From positions 261,613,575 through 261,677,574 of the forward strand of contig CM070873.1 in NCBI GenBank assembly GCA_036365515.1: 64,000 bases of DNA. Reading direction: 5' to 3'. Source of the stretch: Torymus aiolomorphi (lineage: Eukaryota; Arthropoda; Insecta; Hymenoptera; Torymidae). Both the position numbers and the translations under genes were made by a program. Below the pieces are notes generated by a model. It did not search any database and was not told the DNA's origin. It saw nothing but the letters and a program-made list of their open reading frames with translations. Within the stretch, counting starts at the first letter, position 1, and each line of letters opens with the position of its first letter. This document shows, piece by piece, positions 32,996-45,022 of the stretch.

Positions 32996-35918
32996 AACGA
33001 GAGAGAGGGAGAGAGGCCCGGATTGTCAGCCTGACAAATACGCACGCGCGCGCGAATGCATTATCGCACGTGGTCGTGCAGCCCCGTCCTTTTCTCGTGA
33101 GAGGGGTGGGGAGGAGAGAGTGAGGGCGAATTACAGATAGGCTTGGCCTCGCTCTTGCTCGCGCGCGGGCGGTAATACATCACACTCTCGGGCTTGTCGT
33201 TTGCCTCGTTCTCTCTCACTCTCTCTCGCTCTCTCCCTCTAGAGCCCGTCTGCACCGCTGGCATTCGACGGAATCGGATTTGTCGCGCACAAAAGTCGTC
33301 CTTTTCCGCTTTCTCGAGCCATTACACTTAGTAGGTGGAGGCAGCAGCAGGCGTGGGAGTGTATATATAGATATATAGATTTCGAGGGAGTAGAGAGAGG
33401 GAGAGAGAGAGCCGGAGGCACTCCACCTGTCGAGCCTTCCTCGAATCCCTCCTCTCTCCGCACCTTAATAACTCTCGGCGCGCCAGCCAGCCAGCCAGCC
33501 AGCGAGGCCGTGCTCTAGCTCGAATCGAGGCTCGCCGAGCTTTCAAATAATTTAGTTATCGACAAGCAAACGTTTTCGACGTTCCATTAGGCGAGGGGGG
33601 CGAGCAAGCGAGAGAGAGCTGTGTATAGGAAGCCCGTACACGTGTGCGGGTGTGTGTAGTAAAGCCCTCCCGGCCCTTCATCGACGCGCCGCGCACCTCC
33701 CCTCCTTCGTGAGGAAGAAAATCGATTAGGGGCAACTTTATAACGCGGGTGCGCACTCGCTCTCGCTCGTTTTGAAAAAGCATATGCCATCCACCGGATA
33801 AATCCCTTGCTCGCCTCGGTTCTCCCTCTCTGGCTAGAGAGGAGCCACTTAGCCCTGCCGGCTTTCTCTTCACTGCGCGCGCACGCGAGCGCTTCTCAAC
33901 TTTTCCCTCGAAAATGCCCACTCTCCTCTTCTCCCATAGCTACTCTCTCTTTCTCCCGCGTGTATACGTGTATGTACACCCACGCGTACGTCTGAGCGCA
34001 TGAAATCAAAAACATGGGAAAAGTGGAAAACGCTCGTAGCACCAGCACCGCTGTGAGAGGGAATGAAAGCGAAAAATGTGCTAGAAAAAAAAATGTGGGA
34101 ACACGCGCGTACGCGAGAAATACATATGCGAAATAAAACGAGGTAATGCGGTGAGCGAGGGAGAGAGCGGGAAAAATAGAGAAAGAGACGCGCCCGCGTA
34201 TATACGTACAAGCTCTCTTGTGGCAAGGAGATGAAGGGGACAGAGAGAAGAGGAGGGGGGATGGGTGAAGAGCCGCCACTGCTGCGTTACCGCGGAGCTT
34301 GCAGCGACGGCGCGGCTGGCTAAAAAGCACACCGGGAAACTTGAGCGCTAATCCAACGATAAACACATCAGGGGGACCAACGTTTGCATTGCATATTTTT
34401 CGTTTACACAGCCTACCCCTCCCTTGAGCTTTTATCTCTCCCACCCCCCGCCCCTTCTCTTTCCATCTCACTCCCGCCGTCGCGACTGTAAATCAGCGCG
34501 GGCACGCCAGTCGCGTGTCACGTTGTTGCGCCGGCGCGAAGCCTCCTTTTATTGCGCGATGCGAGCAGCGCGTGCCTGCTACTACTACTGCCGCAGCAGG
34601 CTTCGTCACTCATTTTTTTCAGCCTCGCCTCTCGCGCCAGCGCATGCCACATAAAACTCACGTCCCCGCGTAAATCCGCGCGGACAGGCTGCGCTGCACG
34701 CGAGGACTTGTCGCAAGTGTTTCGAAAACCCTTTTTTTAACCCACCCTGCTCTACTCCCACCCGCCAGCCCCTCTTTATGCTCTTTTGCCGCACGAGACA
34801 ATGACGCGCGCCCGTTTATTTTGCGCGCCTTTTTTCGCGTTCGCGCGCGCACACATTTTTTTAACGGGACGAGAAAGACATACATTTGTCCATAAAGAGA
34901 GAGCCTTTTGCGTTTCCTCTCACGGACATGCATAGCCGAGGACGTGTAGCGGTGGCTTGAATTCTTTAATTACTAGTGTTTGTCGCCGGGCTTGCGCATT
35001 TTTACCTCCAATTTGTCGCGGATTTTCCATTTACGCGGCGAACAAAGAGGCGGGTGCGATGTGCACAGGCTTTACGAATCTAATTTGCTTTGGACTACTA
35101 CGTTGCATCGCGTGCACCATTCATCTTTTTCACGGTCAACGACGACGTCAACGACGATTGCAAAAGAGAAAGAGCCATCCTTGGCTTTTCACGAACACAC
35201 ATGCACGCGACGCGAGGCAGAGGAGACAATCGCTGTTACCTTTTTTCCGCGAGTCGGTCGCCGTCGTCGCTTATTCCTTTAACGCTCGGTACAATACCTA
35301 CTTTACATGACGATGCATTCTTCAAGGCGTAAATACAATGCGTTCTTTGCATAAGCACAATGGCTGGCGCGCGTACACTCTCTACGCTTCTTTACATAAA
35401 TACGCGAGAATGCAACTGCGTGTGTAAAAGCCGCGCAGAAAAGACTCATTTTCACGCGGCACAAATGCGCGCAACAGCCGCCGCAGTAGTAACAGCGCCG
35501 AGCAGAGCTAACGTTTATTTCGAGGGCACAGGTTGCGCGCTTGGGCTATGAAAATCTTATTAATTCCGTTCGCCCAACGCTGCTGCAGACGGCCTTTTTG
35601 CCGAGAGAGTCTTTGCAGAAAAGCGAATAACAATGCCGCGCATATCGGAGTCGCTATATATTCGCCCTTCGATACACTCGTTTGACGTACACTATATAAA
35701 TATGTGTTTTATGCATGTAATTCTCTCCCGCACGTCGCGTGCGCCCCAATGGTCCCTATGTATGCATATACATGTACACGTAGGGCGATCGATGCTAATA
35801 AATAAATAAATATATACATATATGTGTGGGGGGACGAGAGGGAGAGAGAGAGAGCTGGCGGACGGACCGCGACGCGTATAACTATGCAAATTTATGGGAG
35901 GTATACACGTCAAATATG

Positions 35919-35921
<3 letters not shown>

Positions 35922-35957
<36 letters not shown>
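35922..35957. repeat. (CT)n microsatellite
   Basis: About 18 pure CT units. Confidence 0.95.
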
Positions 35958-35960
<3 letters not shown>

Positions 35961-36665
35961 GTGGAGAGCAACGGCTGCGCGTATATTTCGATTGTACTTG
36001 AAACAAGCGAACAATTTTTATTGCACATGACTCGTAAAACATAATGAAAACATGAAAACTTTGATTAAAACCGCGGCTAAAAAATGCGGTGCGCTCCATA
36101 CTGCCAAGTCACGGGGACACAGCAGTGCGCAAAATAAAGTGGAAAATGCGCACATTAAGTGCGCGCGCGGCTCTCGGGATTCCTATAAACGCGCATATCA
36201 ATTGATTTTATTCAAATAAACAAGTATGTACATACGCATATACATATACTCCCGTACACGCGTTCATATATTCTCGGGAGATTGTAGTCCAGTCGATACC
36301 CCCGCTGCTCTCGCACACCTGCAAGGATGATATTAAAGCGGCGTACGCCGAATTCTGGCACGCGTGGGGCGAAAACGAGAGGGAGAACGCGGAACACAAT
36401 CGGGAAACGATGCAATCACCGCCTTGCTGATTTCAATGCATTTCGACGAGAGAGCGAGGGGAAGCGAGAGAGCGTCTCGCCACGGCGGCGGGGGAGGCGG
36501 CGCAGAGCGCAACGCTCGTTATATAGGCATTGTACCAGTTACGTTAATTTGCGTTACGCTGTTTACTCTTCATATGGCGCGCGCGTTATGTATATTGCAC
36601 TTGCATGCTAAAGCCGCAGCTTTGAACTGTGCGTGCTATGTGTATTATGTACGCTCGAAACATCT

Positions 36666-36669
<4 letters not shown>

Positions 36670-36752
<83 letters not shown>
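36670..36752. repeat. (CT)n microsatellite, 83 bp
   Basis: Uninterrupted CT units followed by two CACTCT variants. Confidence 0.97.
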
Positions 36753-36758
<6 letters not shown>

Positions 36759-39700
36759 ACTCTATAACACTCGTCGCGTTCTCGGGGATCTCCGTGTGCC
36801 GCTATTCCTGATTAAATACAACATCGGCGCGTAAGAGGTTTTCTGTTTATTCCATTTCCTAGCGCACACCGAGCGCGTATAAATTCTCGACTGAATTATG
36901 CACGGGATTCTCTCGCCCCGCGCTTCTCTCTTTCAGCAATAAGCCAATTTTATGCGCCCCTCCTCGTGCTCCGCTCTTTCGCTCGTCCGGGAGAAGAGCT
37001 GCTGTTTTTTTTTTTGTCGAACAGTCGCGTGCTTGTTGTCGGCTTTTTTTCGGCAGCAGCATCGTTCTCCTCGTCTTTTTAATACCGCGTTTGTTTGCGC
37101 TGCGTAGAAGTTATACGTGTTTGCGCTCGGAGAGCAAACAATGTTCTTTGGATCAGTGCGGCATCATTCGACAGGCTTTTCGGCAATGCGGATGACAAAG
37201 GCGTGAATCGCTAATTTCGTGAGCGTGACTGAATCAACGAATTTAAATGATTTTTGTACGCGCGTAAAACGCTTTGACGAAAAAATGTGTATAAGTATAC
37301 GCGCTCAGCAGCATTTATTTATTAATTAACGATTTACGCCCACGAACACGACGGTGATTGTATTTAGCGGCCGGTGCTTACGCTGCGTCACACGTATTAT
37401 GTCGACGCGCGCACGGATTTTATTTGATTGACTTTGCCGGCAAATAATTATGCCCCTTTTCCGGAAAAGTATCAACGTCAAGCCAGGTCGAGCGCAGAGT
37501 GATTATGTGATTTCGCGCTTTATAAAGTGCACGCCCGCGCGTCGGCAATTCGCTTGCGCGTGTTTCACCGAGGATATGAATTATATTTCCTCGCTCAGCT
37601 CGCGTTAGCTCACCCTCTCTCTGTCTCTACCGTACCGCTTCCTTTGTTTGCTCGTTCCTCAGCATTTATTTCTATCCGCGTGTACACACGCTCTCTCGGC
37701 GCGCGTCCGCTTTTATTTTCCCCCCTGTGTTCCGCCCTCGCTTTGAACCCTTTTTTCCGCGCTAACCTCTTCATTCGCTCTCTCGTTAATTCGAGGCTTG
37801 CGTGCAAACGCGCACGCGCGCGCGCGTTTTCAAATGTTTTTCTCTCTCTCCGACCCCGCCCCCTCTCTTTTTATTTTTTGCCGCTAGGTCGTGACGTCTG
37901 TGGTAGCGGGCGCTAAAACGCTCCGCCGAGGACTCTAAAATCCAGGTAAATTGGACTGGCGGCGAAGGTCTCTCTCGCTCTCTCTCCTCGGTCTTTATGG
38001 TTCGTTACCGCGGGAAGAGAGGTCGAGATTAAAAGGCCGATCCAAATAAGAACTGCCACGGAGGAAAGAGTCAGAGAGAAAAAAAGAGGGAGAACAGCGA
38101 GCACGCGTTAAAAGGGGGATGACCTCGCGATACGCGTCCACAGTAAAGACGCGGGGGGGCATGGGGAGCTTGAGCGGGGCACGACCGGGAGAGAAAGCAT
38201 CATAGCGGAAAAGAGTCATAAAACCGAAGCATTAAGCCACCTTCCCTCTAAATCCGCTCCTCTAGGGGCGGCAAAGAGGACTGGCATCCATCTCTCTTCA
38301 CCTCGCACCCCCAACCGCCGTCTTCCTCTCGTTCGCACTCATTCTCTTATAGCAGACTGCGCTGCTCGCTCTCCCTCTCGCGTCTGCAAAACGCGATTCG
38401 TTGCGCGCGTGACTTTCTTCGGCTGCTGCCCCCTCTTTCCTCGCACCCACACCGCCATCGTCGAGTGTTAACACGTCGTTCGGCTTTATGGAGATTACGT
38501 AATCCTGTGTTTTTAACCCGTCACGAATTCAACCTCTCTCCTCTCTCTCTCTACGCCGGCCACTGCGGCCGTGTGATCCCCCCCTCCACACGGCTAGTCT
38601 CGCTTTCTCTCTTCTTTCGTATACATGTGTAGGTGCTTGATATATACACTCACGCACGTGCGAGGGAGGGAGAGAGAGAGAGAGTGACCTGGGAATTCGG
38701 GATAAGCCCTCCCTTTCCGTGTTACTGTCTTTCTTCTCCCCACACCCCGCGCGCTTGCTTCTATGCCTATCTACACACCTATCTCCATTGCGGTGCTGGC
38801 TCGCGCTCTCGTACTACACCCACCCACACACACACACCCGCCGGGACATTCTTTTGCTCTCATTGTCGCGCGAGCACGCTATCTCCGGACCCCTGTAAAT
38901 TTTTATTTGTCCCGACGTTTACATAAACTAAACAACGCAGCGAATTTCAAAGGCATGAGCGCGTACCCCGTTCCCTACCGTTGTTGTTTTTGTAGTAGTA
39001 GCTGACCCCCGGGAGGCCGGCCCAAGTACTCCCTCAGGTGGAAGCATAAAAAGATTATTTTTTTTATGTATGCCCTCGAGTGTGCGCGCAGGCGGGTACG
39101 CGAGCCGATGTATATAGACATATGTACATGCCGATTTCGCGGGCAAAACACAGAGGGAAAAAGCGCCCGTTTGTATCAGATTTTACGGGCGAAAGATGGA
39201 AAGTCAATGTTACCGGTGGAGCAGAAGTGAGACGAGAGTGGGAGAATTCTAGCGGGAGCATTTAATTCATCGATTGCTCGCTATTGTTTCGAAGCGAGAG
39301 CGGAGGAAGTTGGAAAAAAAACTCGGGTTTTCCTTGCTCGCGCGCCCACCGCCAACGTCGTCTCGTCCCCTTTCCTCCCGCGCACACGTCGACTCTGTCT
39401 CCTCTCTTCTCTCCCTCTTCCTCTTCCCCTTTCTCTACCGCTCTCTATCTCTCTTCCGACTCTTATCGACTGGAAGTTCATTACCGGGCTGCTGGAGCCC
39501 GCGCGGGGGAGGAGGCAAACTTTCGGGTCACCGAGTATATATGTAACTCCGTATACACAGACACATATACAGAGAGGCACAGGCAGCCACGTGTGTCTAC
39601 GCGATGAGAAAGAGCGAGCGAGACGCAGCGGAGCTCTGAAGTGTTTCGAAGGCGAACTTGCGGGTTACGCGGCTCTCCTTTTAAGAAAATCAAATCCGAA

Positions 39701-40380
39701 ATCCCTGCCTCGGCGCCGGTAAGCACGTGAAAGCCCGTATAAATAAAACGACTTCGCCCCGACTGCGCTGTGCCGCGCTCACCCCCGCCCCCTCCATACA
39801 CCCTCCACGCGCGCGCACACGCCAGTACATAAGTAGGGTATATACTCGCGCACCCGGGACACGTAGCAGTCCGATGTCCCAAAAATTCTATCCTCGGCTT
39901 CCATGGCTCTAACGCGGTATAAAAGCGCTCGGCCCTCCTGCCCCCACCTTTCTTTCCGAGAAAGAGGGAGAGAGGGGAAGGGATAGCTCGCGGTGAGCGT
40001 GTGCGCGCGCACGCACACGGAGAAAGCGCGCGAAATAAAGTCGCAAAATCCGAGGGAACGAGTGTGTGCTACCTGCAGGGATTACACGCTACCGTCGACG
40101 GGGAGTCAGGGGCTCTCTCACATCTCTCCCTTTTCCTTCCTCGCTCGTTCCCTTCCTCTTTCTCCTCCTTCCTCGTCGGGCAGATCGCCCGCAGTCTTAT
40201 ATAGCGTCCGGTAGGTGGACGGCTGGGCTGATACGTGTGGGCGGAGGGCCGGGGCGAGCAAGCGAGCGTTAAAAAAATTTTTCCTTCGACTGCCGTGATA
40301 GCCGCCGGAATTATGTATGGGAAGAACTGTCTATAATGGAGGTGGAAGGAAGTGGCAGGAACTCGTTTCAGAGCTTTAAA

Positions 40381-42038
40381 TTTAAAAGAGTATAAAGGCT
40401 TTTACCTCATAATTCCACCCTCTAGTTATTTTATCAATTTCAATATTTTTGTCTCGATAATAATATTGCAAAAGAGTTTCAGTTCGTTAGCAATAAAAAA
40501 TTAAAAAATTGGCTGTTTCCAAATTTCGAGCACATGCATTTAAATATGTTCATTTCGAAAATTTTACGTTATCAATTTTCATTTATATTATGCAATCTGG
40601 TTATAATACAGTATAATATTGAAGACAGCCGTGACAGTATGCCTAAAGTACAAATATCGAATTTTGTAGAATGAAAAAAAAAGAAGAAGAAAATGGAGTA
40701 CGTGGGAATATTGCCGGCACATTGTATTAAAGCTTTACAATCCGTACATTTTTCGAATCTGGCAAATCTTATGAAATAACCTCGAAAATATGTTGCAGGA
40801 ATAGTCATTAGAACTATTGAATTAACATAAAATCTAATTGTCTAACATGCCTCATCATGCTATAAAAATCCCTTTTTGCTAAAAATTTTCTGGCAATACA
40901 CTTGAAAATTTAATGAATGTTCATAGTGAACGAAAGGTTTTGGTTATTGTTAGATTTAGTCAAACTATGTTATTCAATCAGTTTTCACCTTTATAGTGGT
41001 TCCTAAAACAATTCCGACAAATTCTGACTAAAACTAGAAACTCTAAAGTCGATATTTTGTTCGCTGTGAACGTTCGTTATTTCAGTAACGGACAAAATAC
41101 ACGACCACAGTGAACATTTATTTACGCAGATCACGCAATGATTTTTCTTCCAGAAATTCCACAATACAATTCACCCTTCCGCAGGAAGAAAAATCAGTAG
41201 CCCAACCGTGTGATTCGGTCCTATTAATCCGAAACAATGGACACGGAGCACTTCATTCGGGTGTGGTATTTCCGCGTGTCGCGTGCTAAACGAGCGCCGT
41301 CGCGCGGGAGTCGCGCGCTTTTCAGAATTTATCGAGCAGAGAGGGAGAGCGTCGCTTTGCTCGCCCGCCGCGCCACTCCGAGAGTGAGCAAAAAGGGCGC
41401 AGGAATGCTTGATAGCGAATAATCTCCCTCTCGCCCTCTCTCTCTATTTCTGCTTCGCTACTACTGCTGCAAGTATGGGCCGGCGTATCGGGTGGATCAG
41501 AGGCCGAGGCTTTTAATTATTTTTTGAAGCGACGTCATTTTTCTCGTGAGAATTCGACGCCTCCGCCCCGGCGCGTAGAATGACAAAAACGAGACAGACA
41601 CGGCGACAAAGTTTCGCTCGCCGAGCTCTTGGAATTTCGTCGTCCGGCGTTTTTTTTTTCACCCTCGGGGCGAGCGAAAACGGCCGAGGGAAGGAGGCAA
41701 ATGGTGAGTGTTGTTGGTTGATGTCATAAATATACTCGATTATCAGCGACGATAAGTAATCGGAAAATTTTAGTCAATACGGTGAGCGAGTGTGTCCGCG
41801 CACATACATACGCAGACGGACATAAATCCGTTCGGCTGGTGCGAGAGCGCTAGATTCCACGCGATACGTGTGGTCGTGATACATTGTGCGTATAACTTTT
41901 TTTTTTCGTCGAATTTATTACTTACTACCTTTGGATTTTTGGCGCGCGATGTCAACTTATCGAGAGCTTTATAAGTGAATAATATAACGAACGGTAATTT
42001 TTTTTTTTTATCAATGAGCGTTTTCAATATTTTACGTG
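40381..42038. other. AT-rich then mixed DNA, no gene seen
   Basis: 40381-41220 is AT-rich. A 13-bp perfect stem pairs 41139-41151 (TGATTTTTCTTCC) with 41184-41196 around a 32-nt loop. 41220-42038 is mixed with A and T runs. No gene is supported. Confidence 0.5.
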
Positions 42039-42277
42039 CACTGAGAGAAGAATTTATTTATATTTAATAAGAAAATATATTAAAAATGTACAGAGAAATA
42101 TGTAAACTATCAATATCGTATATTAACTGTTAATATCGCATATTAACTATTAATATGCGCATCTATAGTAAGACTTTGGATATTTCCATCAAATATTTCC
42201 TTACTTCACCAAAATCAGCTATTTTAAATTTAACAGTTAACATATATATTAAATATAAAAAAATCCTTCTCTCAGTG
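42039..42277. mobile_element. CACTGAGAGAAG MITE, 239 bp
   Basis: The left end is CACTGAGAGAAGAATTTATT and the right end, reversed, CACTGAGAGAAGGATTTTTT; both continue into TATATTTAATA. The interior is AT-rich with TTAACTGTTAATAT-type repeats. Flanking dinucleotides are TG and CG, so no exact duplication is visible. It shares its termini with the element at 44574-45190. Confidence 0.8.
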
Positions 42278-43582
42278 CGGCGTTTCGAGCGCGTCGTAAT
42301 TTTCGAGCAATATTATATAAATATTGCTGTCATTATATTACGTCGAATTTAGTCAGCTTGAACGATTTTCGAAATATTCAAAATTCGGTTGAAAGCTCGT
42401 GCCTCTGGAAGGATAACGAAAACAGTTTTAAACGTCATATTAAAACATTACCGTTTTATTAACGCATATTAACAAAGTTATGCGTAATTTCGCATCTCTT
42501 CAAACATAATGACGCAACACGCGCGCGGCAAATTAAAATAAATAACGCCCGCGTATTATTCAAATTACAACAAAATATTTATCCTCCCAGAAAAAAGCAC
42601 CCACCTCCGCATCGGCGAAACAAAAAGAGTATCCAGCCCCTACCCACACCACGGAAATGTTTGCGCAACCGCGAGACCAATTGCGGAAGAAAACACAAAG
42701 CGAAATATCGCTCGCACGCGCATAGATGACAAACGGAACAATCGCAGCGCTAATTGATCGACAAATGCAGTCGGCATACACACACACACATGCACACGTA
42801 CACACACATATAAACCTATACCCGCTTTACCCGCTGAGCACTGGTCTATAACTTATTGGAGATCAATGAACATAATAGACACAAGTTTTGATTTCGACCG
42901 AACAATGCGGGTCAAAATATGTACACATCGATTCATTGGCATCCGGGACGTACGCGCACGTTGCTGCGGTATAGCAGCAGCAGCAGCAGCAGTAGCAGCC
43001 GCTGCTGTCGCGCGCCGCACAAAACCTCCGGCCGATATGTATATACGCGCTCACGCGCGTTCGTTCGCCCGTCCAGCGACACACGCGTGCACGCAAGCGG
43101 ACGTATACAGATTTCCGTTATAATAATAAACATCGGCTGGTGATATTTGCATGGTAGCCGGTGGTCTCGCTTTCTCTCTCTCTGGTTCTCTCTCTCACTC
43201 GCGCGCGGATGTTTAGCCGCGGTTGAAATTCAATCGTGACGCGTTTTCCAATCACGGCCACTGTAACGACATCTCCCACCAATCCGCAAATGCCAATCCT
43301 GGATCGCTCGCTCGCTCGCCCACTCGCTCTCTTTCATCTCGCTCTTTCTCGCACACAGACACACAGAATCCACTGCAGCTATTCTCTCTCTTTCTCTTTC
43401 CGGCTCTGTGAATTCGCCGGCGCCGCCGCTCACTCGCTCGCTAGTAATGGCGCGCGGTAGCGATGCGCGCACGCTCTGCGGTTCTTTCCAGCCTCGCTTG
43501 CTCGCTATCTTCCCCTCACCCGCACGCGCGCGCCAAATGAAACTTGAATCGCTCGGACAGAGTAGTGCACGAGAGAGAGAGG

Positions 43583-43631
<49 letters not shown>

Positions 43632-44573
43632 ACTCTAATCGAAACTTAGTTTACTTTTACAAAGCCAAACTCACGGCCGAGCCGCATACCGTAGCTAACC
43701 TTGCGCTATCGAAGCCCTCTGCAGAGCGATACTTCAAAAGATTGAGCGAGAGTGGGAGTGGGAGAGAGTGAAAGACGCTTGAAAAAGTTGACCGGAAAGC
43801 CGATGGCTTTTCCATCGTCCACGAGTATAGAGCTGATACTACTGCCGCCGCTGCATTCCCCGCCTCCCGCTACACGAGCTGGACGGCAGGGGGAGGTACG
43901 GAATGCTCGCTTTTATCTCCATTGTACATTAGGCGGATTACTCGGATGATCCGGCTTTTAATCGACGAAATTCTCATTTTATACCCGCTACCGCCGCCGG
44001 GCGCCGTGAATACTGCGCGTTGACATATTTTGCCACTTGGAGGAGAAGAGAGAAAGAAATAAAGGAAGCGCGAGCTTACCGGACGTTCGTGCGCTCGACC
44101 GGATGAATCACGACGGATTGGAGTATGAGATTTTTTTCTGCTAAAGCCAAATGTATTAAGCTGGTTACTAATGCGCCTAAGAGCTAATTTTTTTACTTTT
44201 ATTTCTATGTTGATGGTGAAGCTGAAATCATTAATATTGTGTGTATTAAATATTAGTTTGGATCAGAAGTAATCAAGCTGCACATATATAGACATGCTCG
44301 GTCGAACTAATCATTTGAAGATTGGGTTGATCAAGTTGCTTAAGCTTGATGGCTTTCCACTGAGCAAGTAAACATCAAGTGAATCGCAATCCGCTCTTGT
44401 AAGATCTACAGAAGGATCATGCGATTCTATCTCGATATCGTACATATCAACAAACTAAGCCTTTCGAATGCTCGGTTGTGCGTATGTGGTTATTACATCT
44501 GGATAAACAAAAATAAGCCCAAATACATCTGTTTCTATCGACTAGTTCGCTTTTATGAATAATTTGCAGCACA
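42278..44573. other. CpG-rich DNA flanked by AT-rich parts, no gene seen
   Basis: Contains an AGC run near 42978-42992, a GA tract at 43571-43628 and numerous CG dinucleotides between 42700 and 44100. No recognisable coding region. Confidence 0.5.
43571..43628. repeat. (GA)n microsatellite
   Basis: 58 bp of GA units with two GGG interruptions near the left end. One of the few purine-strand tracts on the plus strand. Confidence 0.95.
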
Positions 44574-44770
44574 CACTGAGAAAAGGATTTGTTTACTGTT
44601 AACATAGCATTGTAACTGTTAACATGCGTATGTTTAAATATGACCAAATATAGGCATTGTAACAGTTATAATGCCATGTTAACAGTTAAGTTACCATGTT
44701 CTCATAAACAATTTCAATATGTTACCCGAGAACATTGATATTTTAATAGTTACAATATGCTTATTATAGT

Positions 44771-45022
44771 AGTTTTTAATCTAATAGCCAATTTTTTACC
44801 AGGATAATGTTGTTTTATAACAAAAACGTTTGAAATCAAAACATCATTTATTTTTTTACTCCAACGTTTCGGACATTTTTATTGTTTATCCTGATGAGGG
44901 ACATAAATAATAAAAATGTCCGAAACGTTGGAGTAAAAAACTAAATGGAGTTTTTATTTCAAATCTTTTTGTTATATAACGACATCATCCTGGTAGAAAA
45001 TTGGCTATTAGATTAAAAAACT
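44771..45022. mobile_element. palindromic element nested in the CACTGAGA MITE
   Basis: Arms of about 115 nt run from AGTTTTTAATCTAATAGCCA inward and from the matching TGGCTATTAGATTAAAAAAC at the right. They share CCAACGTTTCGGACATTTTT and its inverse and are separated by a spacer of about 20 nt. TACCAGGAT near 44807 and ATCCTGGTA near 44985 resemble the CCCTGGTAGA element ends. The central part has a hammerhead-like core. Confidence 0.75.
44891..44926 (+). other. hammerhead-ribozyme-like core
   Basis: CTGATGA (44891-44897) is followed by a stem of GGACAT (44899-44904) with ATGTCC (44916-44921), then GAAAC (44922-44926). This is the order of the hammerhead core: CUGAUGA, stem II, GAAA. One extra G lies between the core and stem II. 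A two-base stem III could form with the GT of GGAGT downstream, with cleavage after GTA, but a good stem I is not obvious in a single unit. It is a degenerate or coincidental match until folded. Confidence 0.35.

Larger units (their letters stand above)
32701..40380. other. long CpG-rich block with microsatellites, no gene seen
   Basis: Nearly 8 kb of CpG-rich sequence with pyrimidine runs on the plus strand and several TC, TA and GA tracts. Many overlapping frames occur because stop codons are rare at this composition, but I recognise no protein. No tRNA or rRNA was seen. Confidence 0.5.

Noticed and set aside
34424..36834. Several 60-150 codon frames in the CpG-rich block
   Set aside because: Overlapping frames on both strands with low-complexity Arg/Ser/Ala content reflect scarce stop codons, not genes.
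41139..41196. Short hairpin as a microRNA precursor
   Set aside because: The stem is only 13 bp with a 32-nt loop, too short for a precursor.
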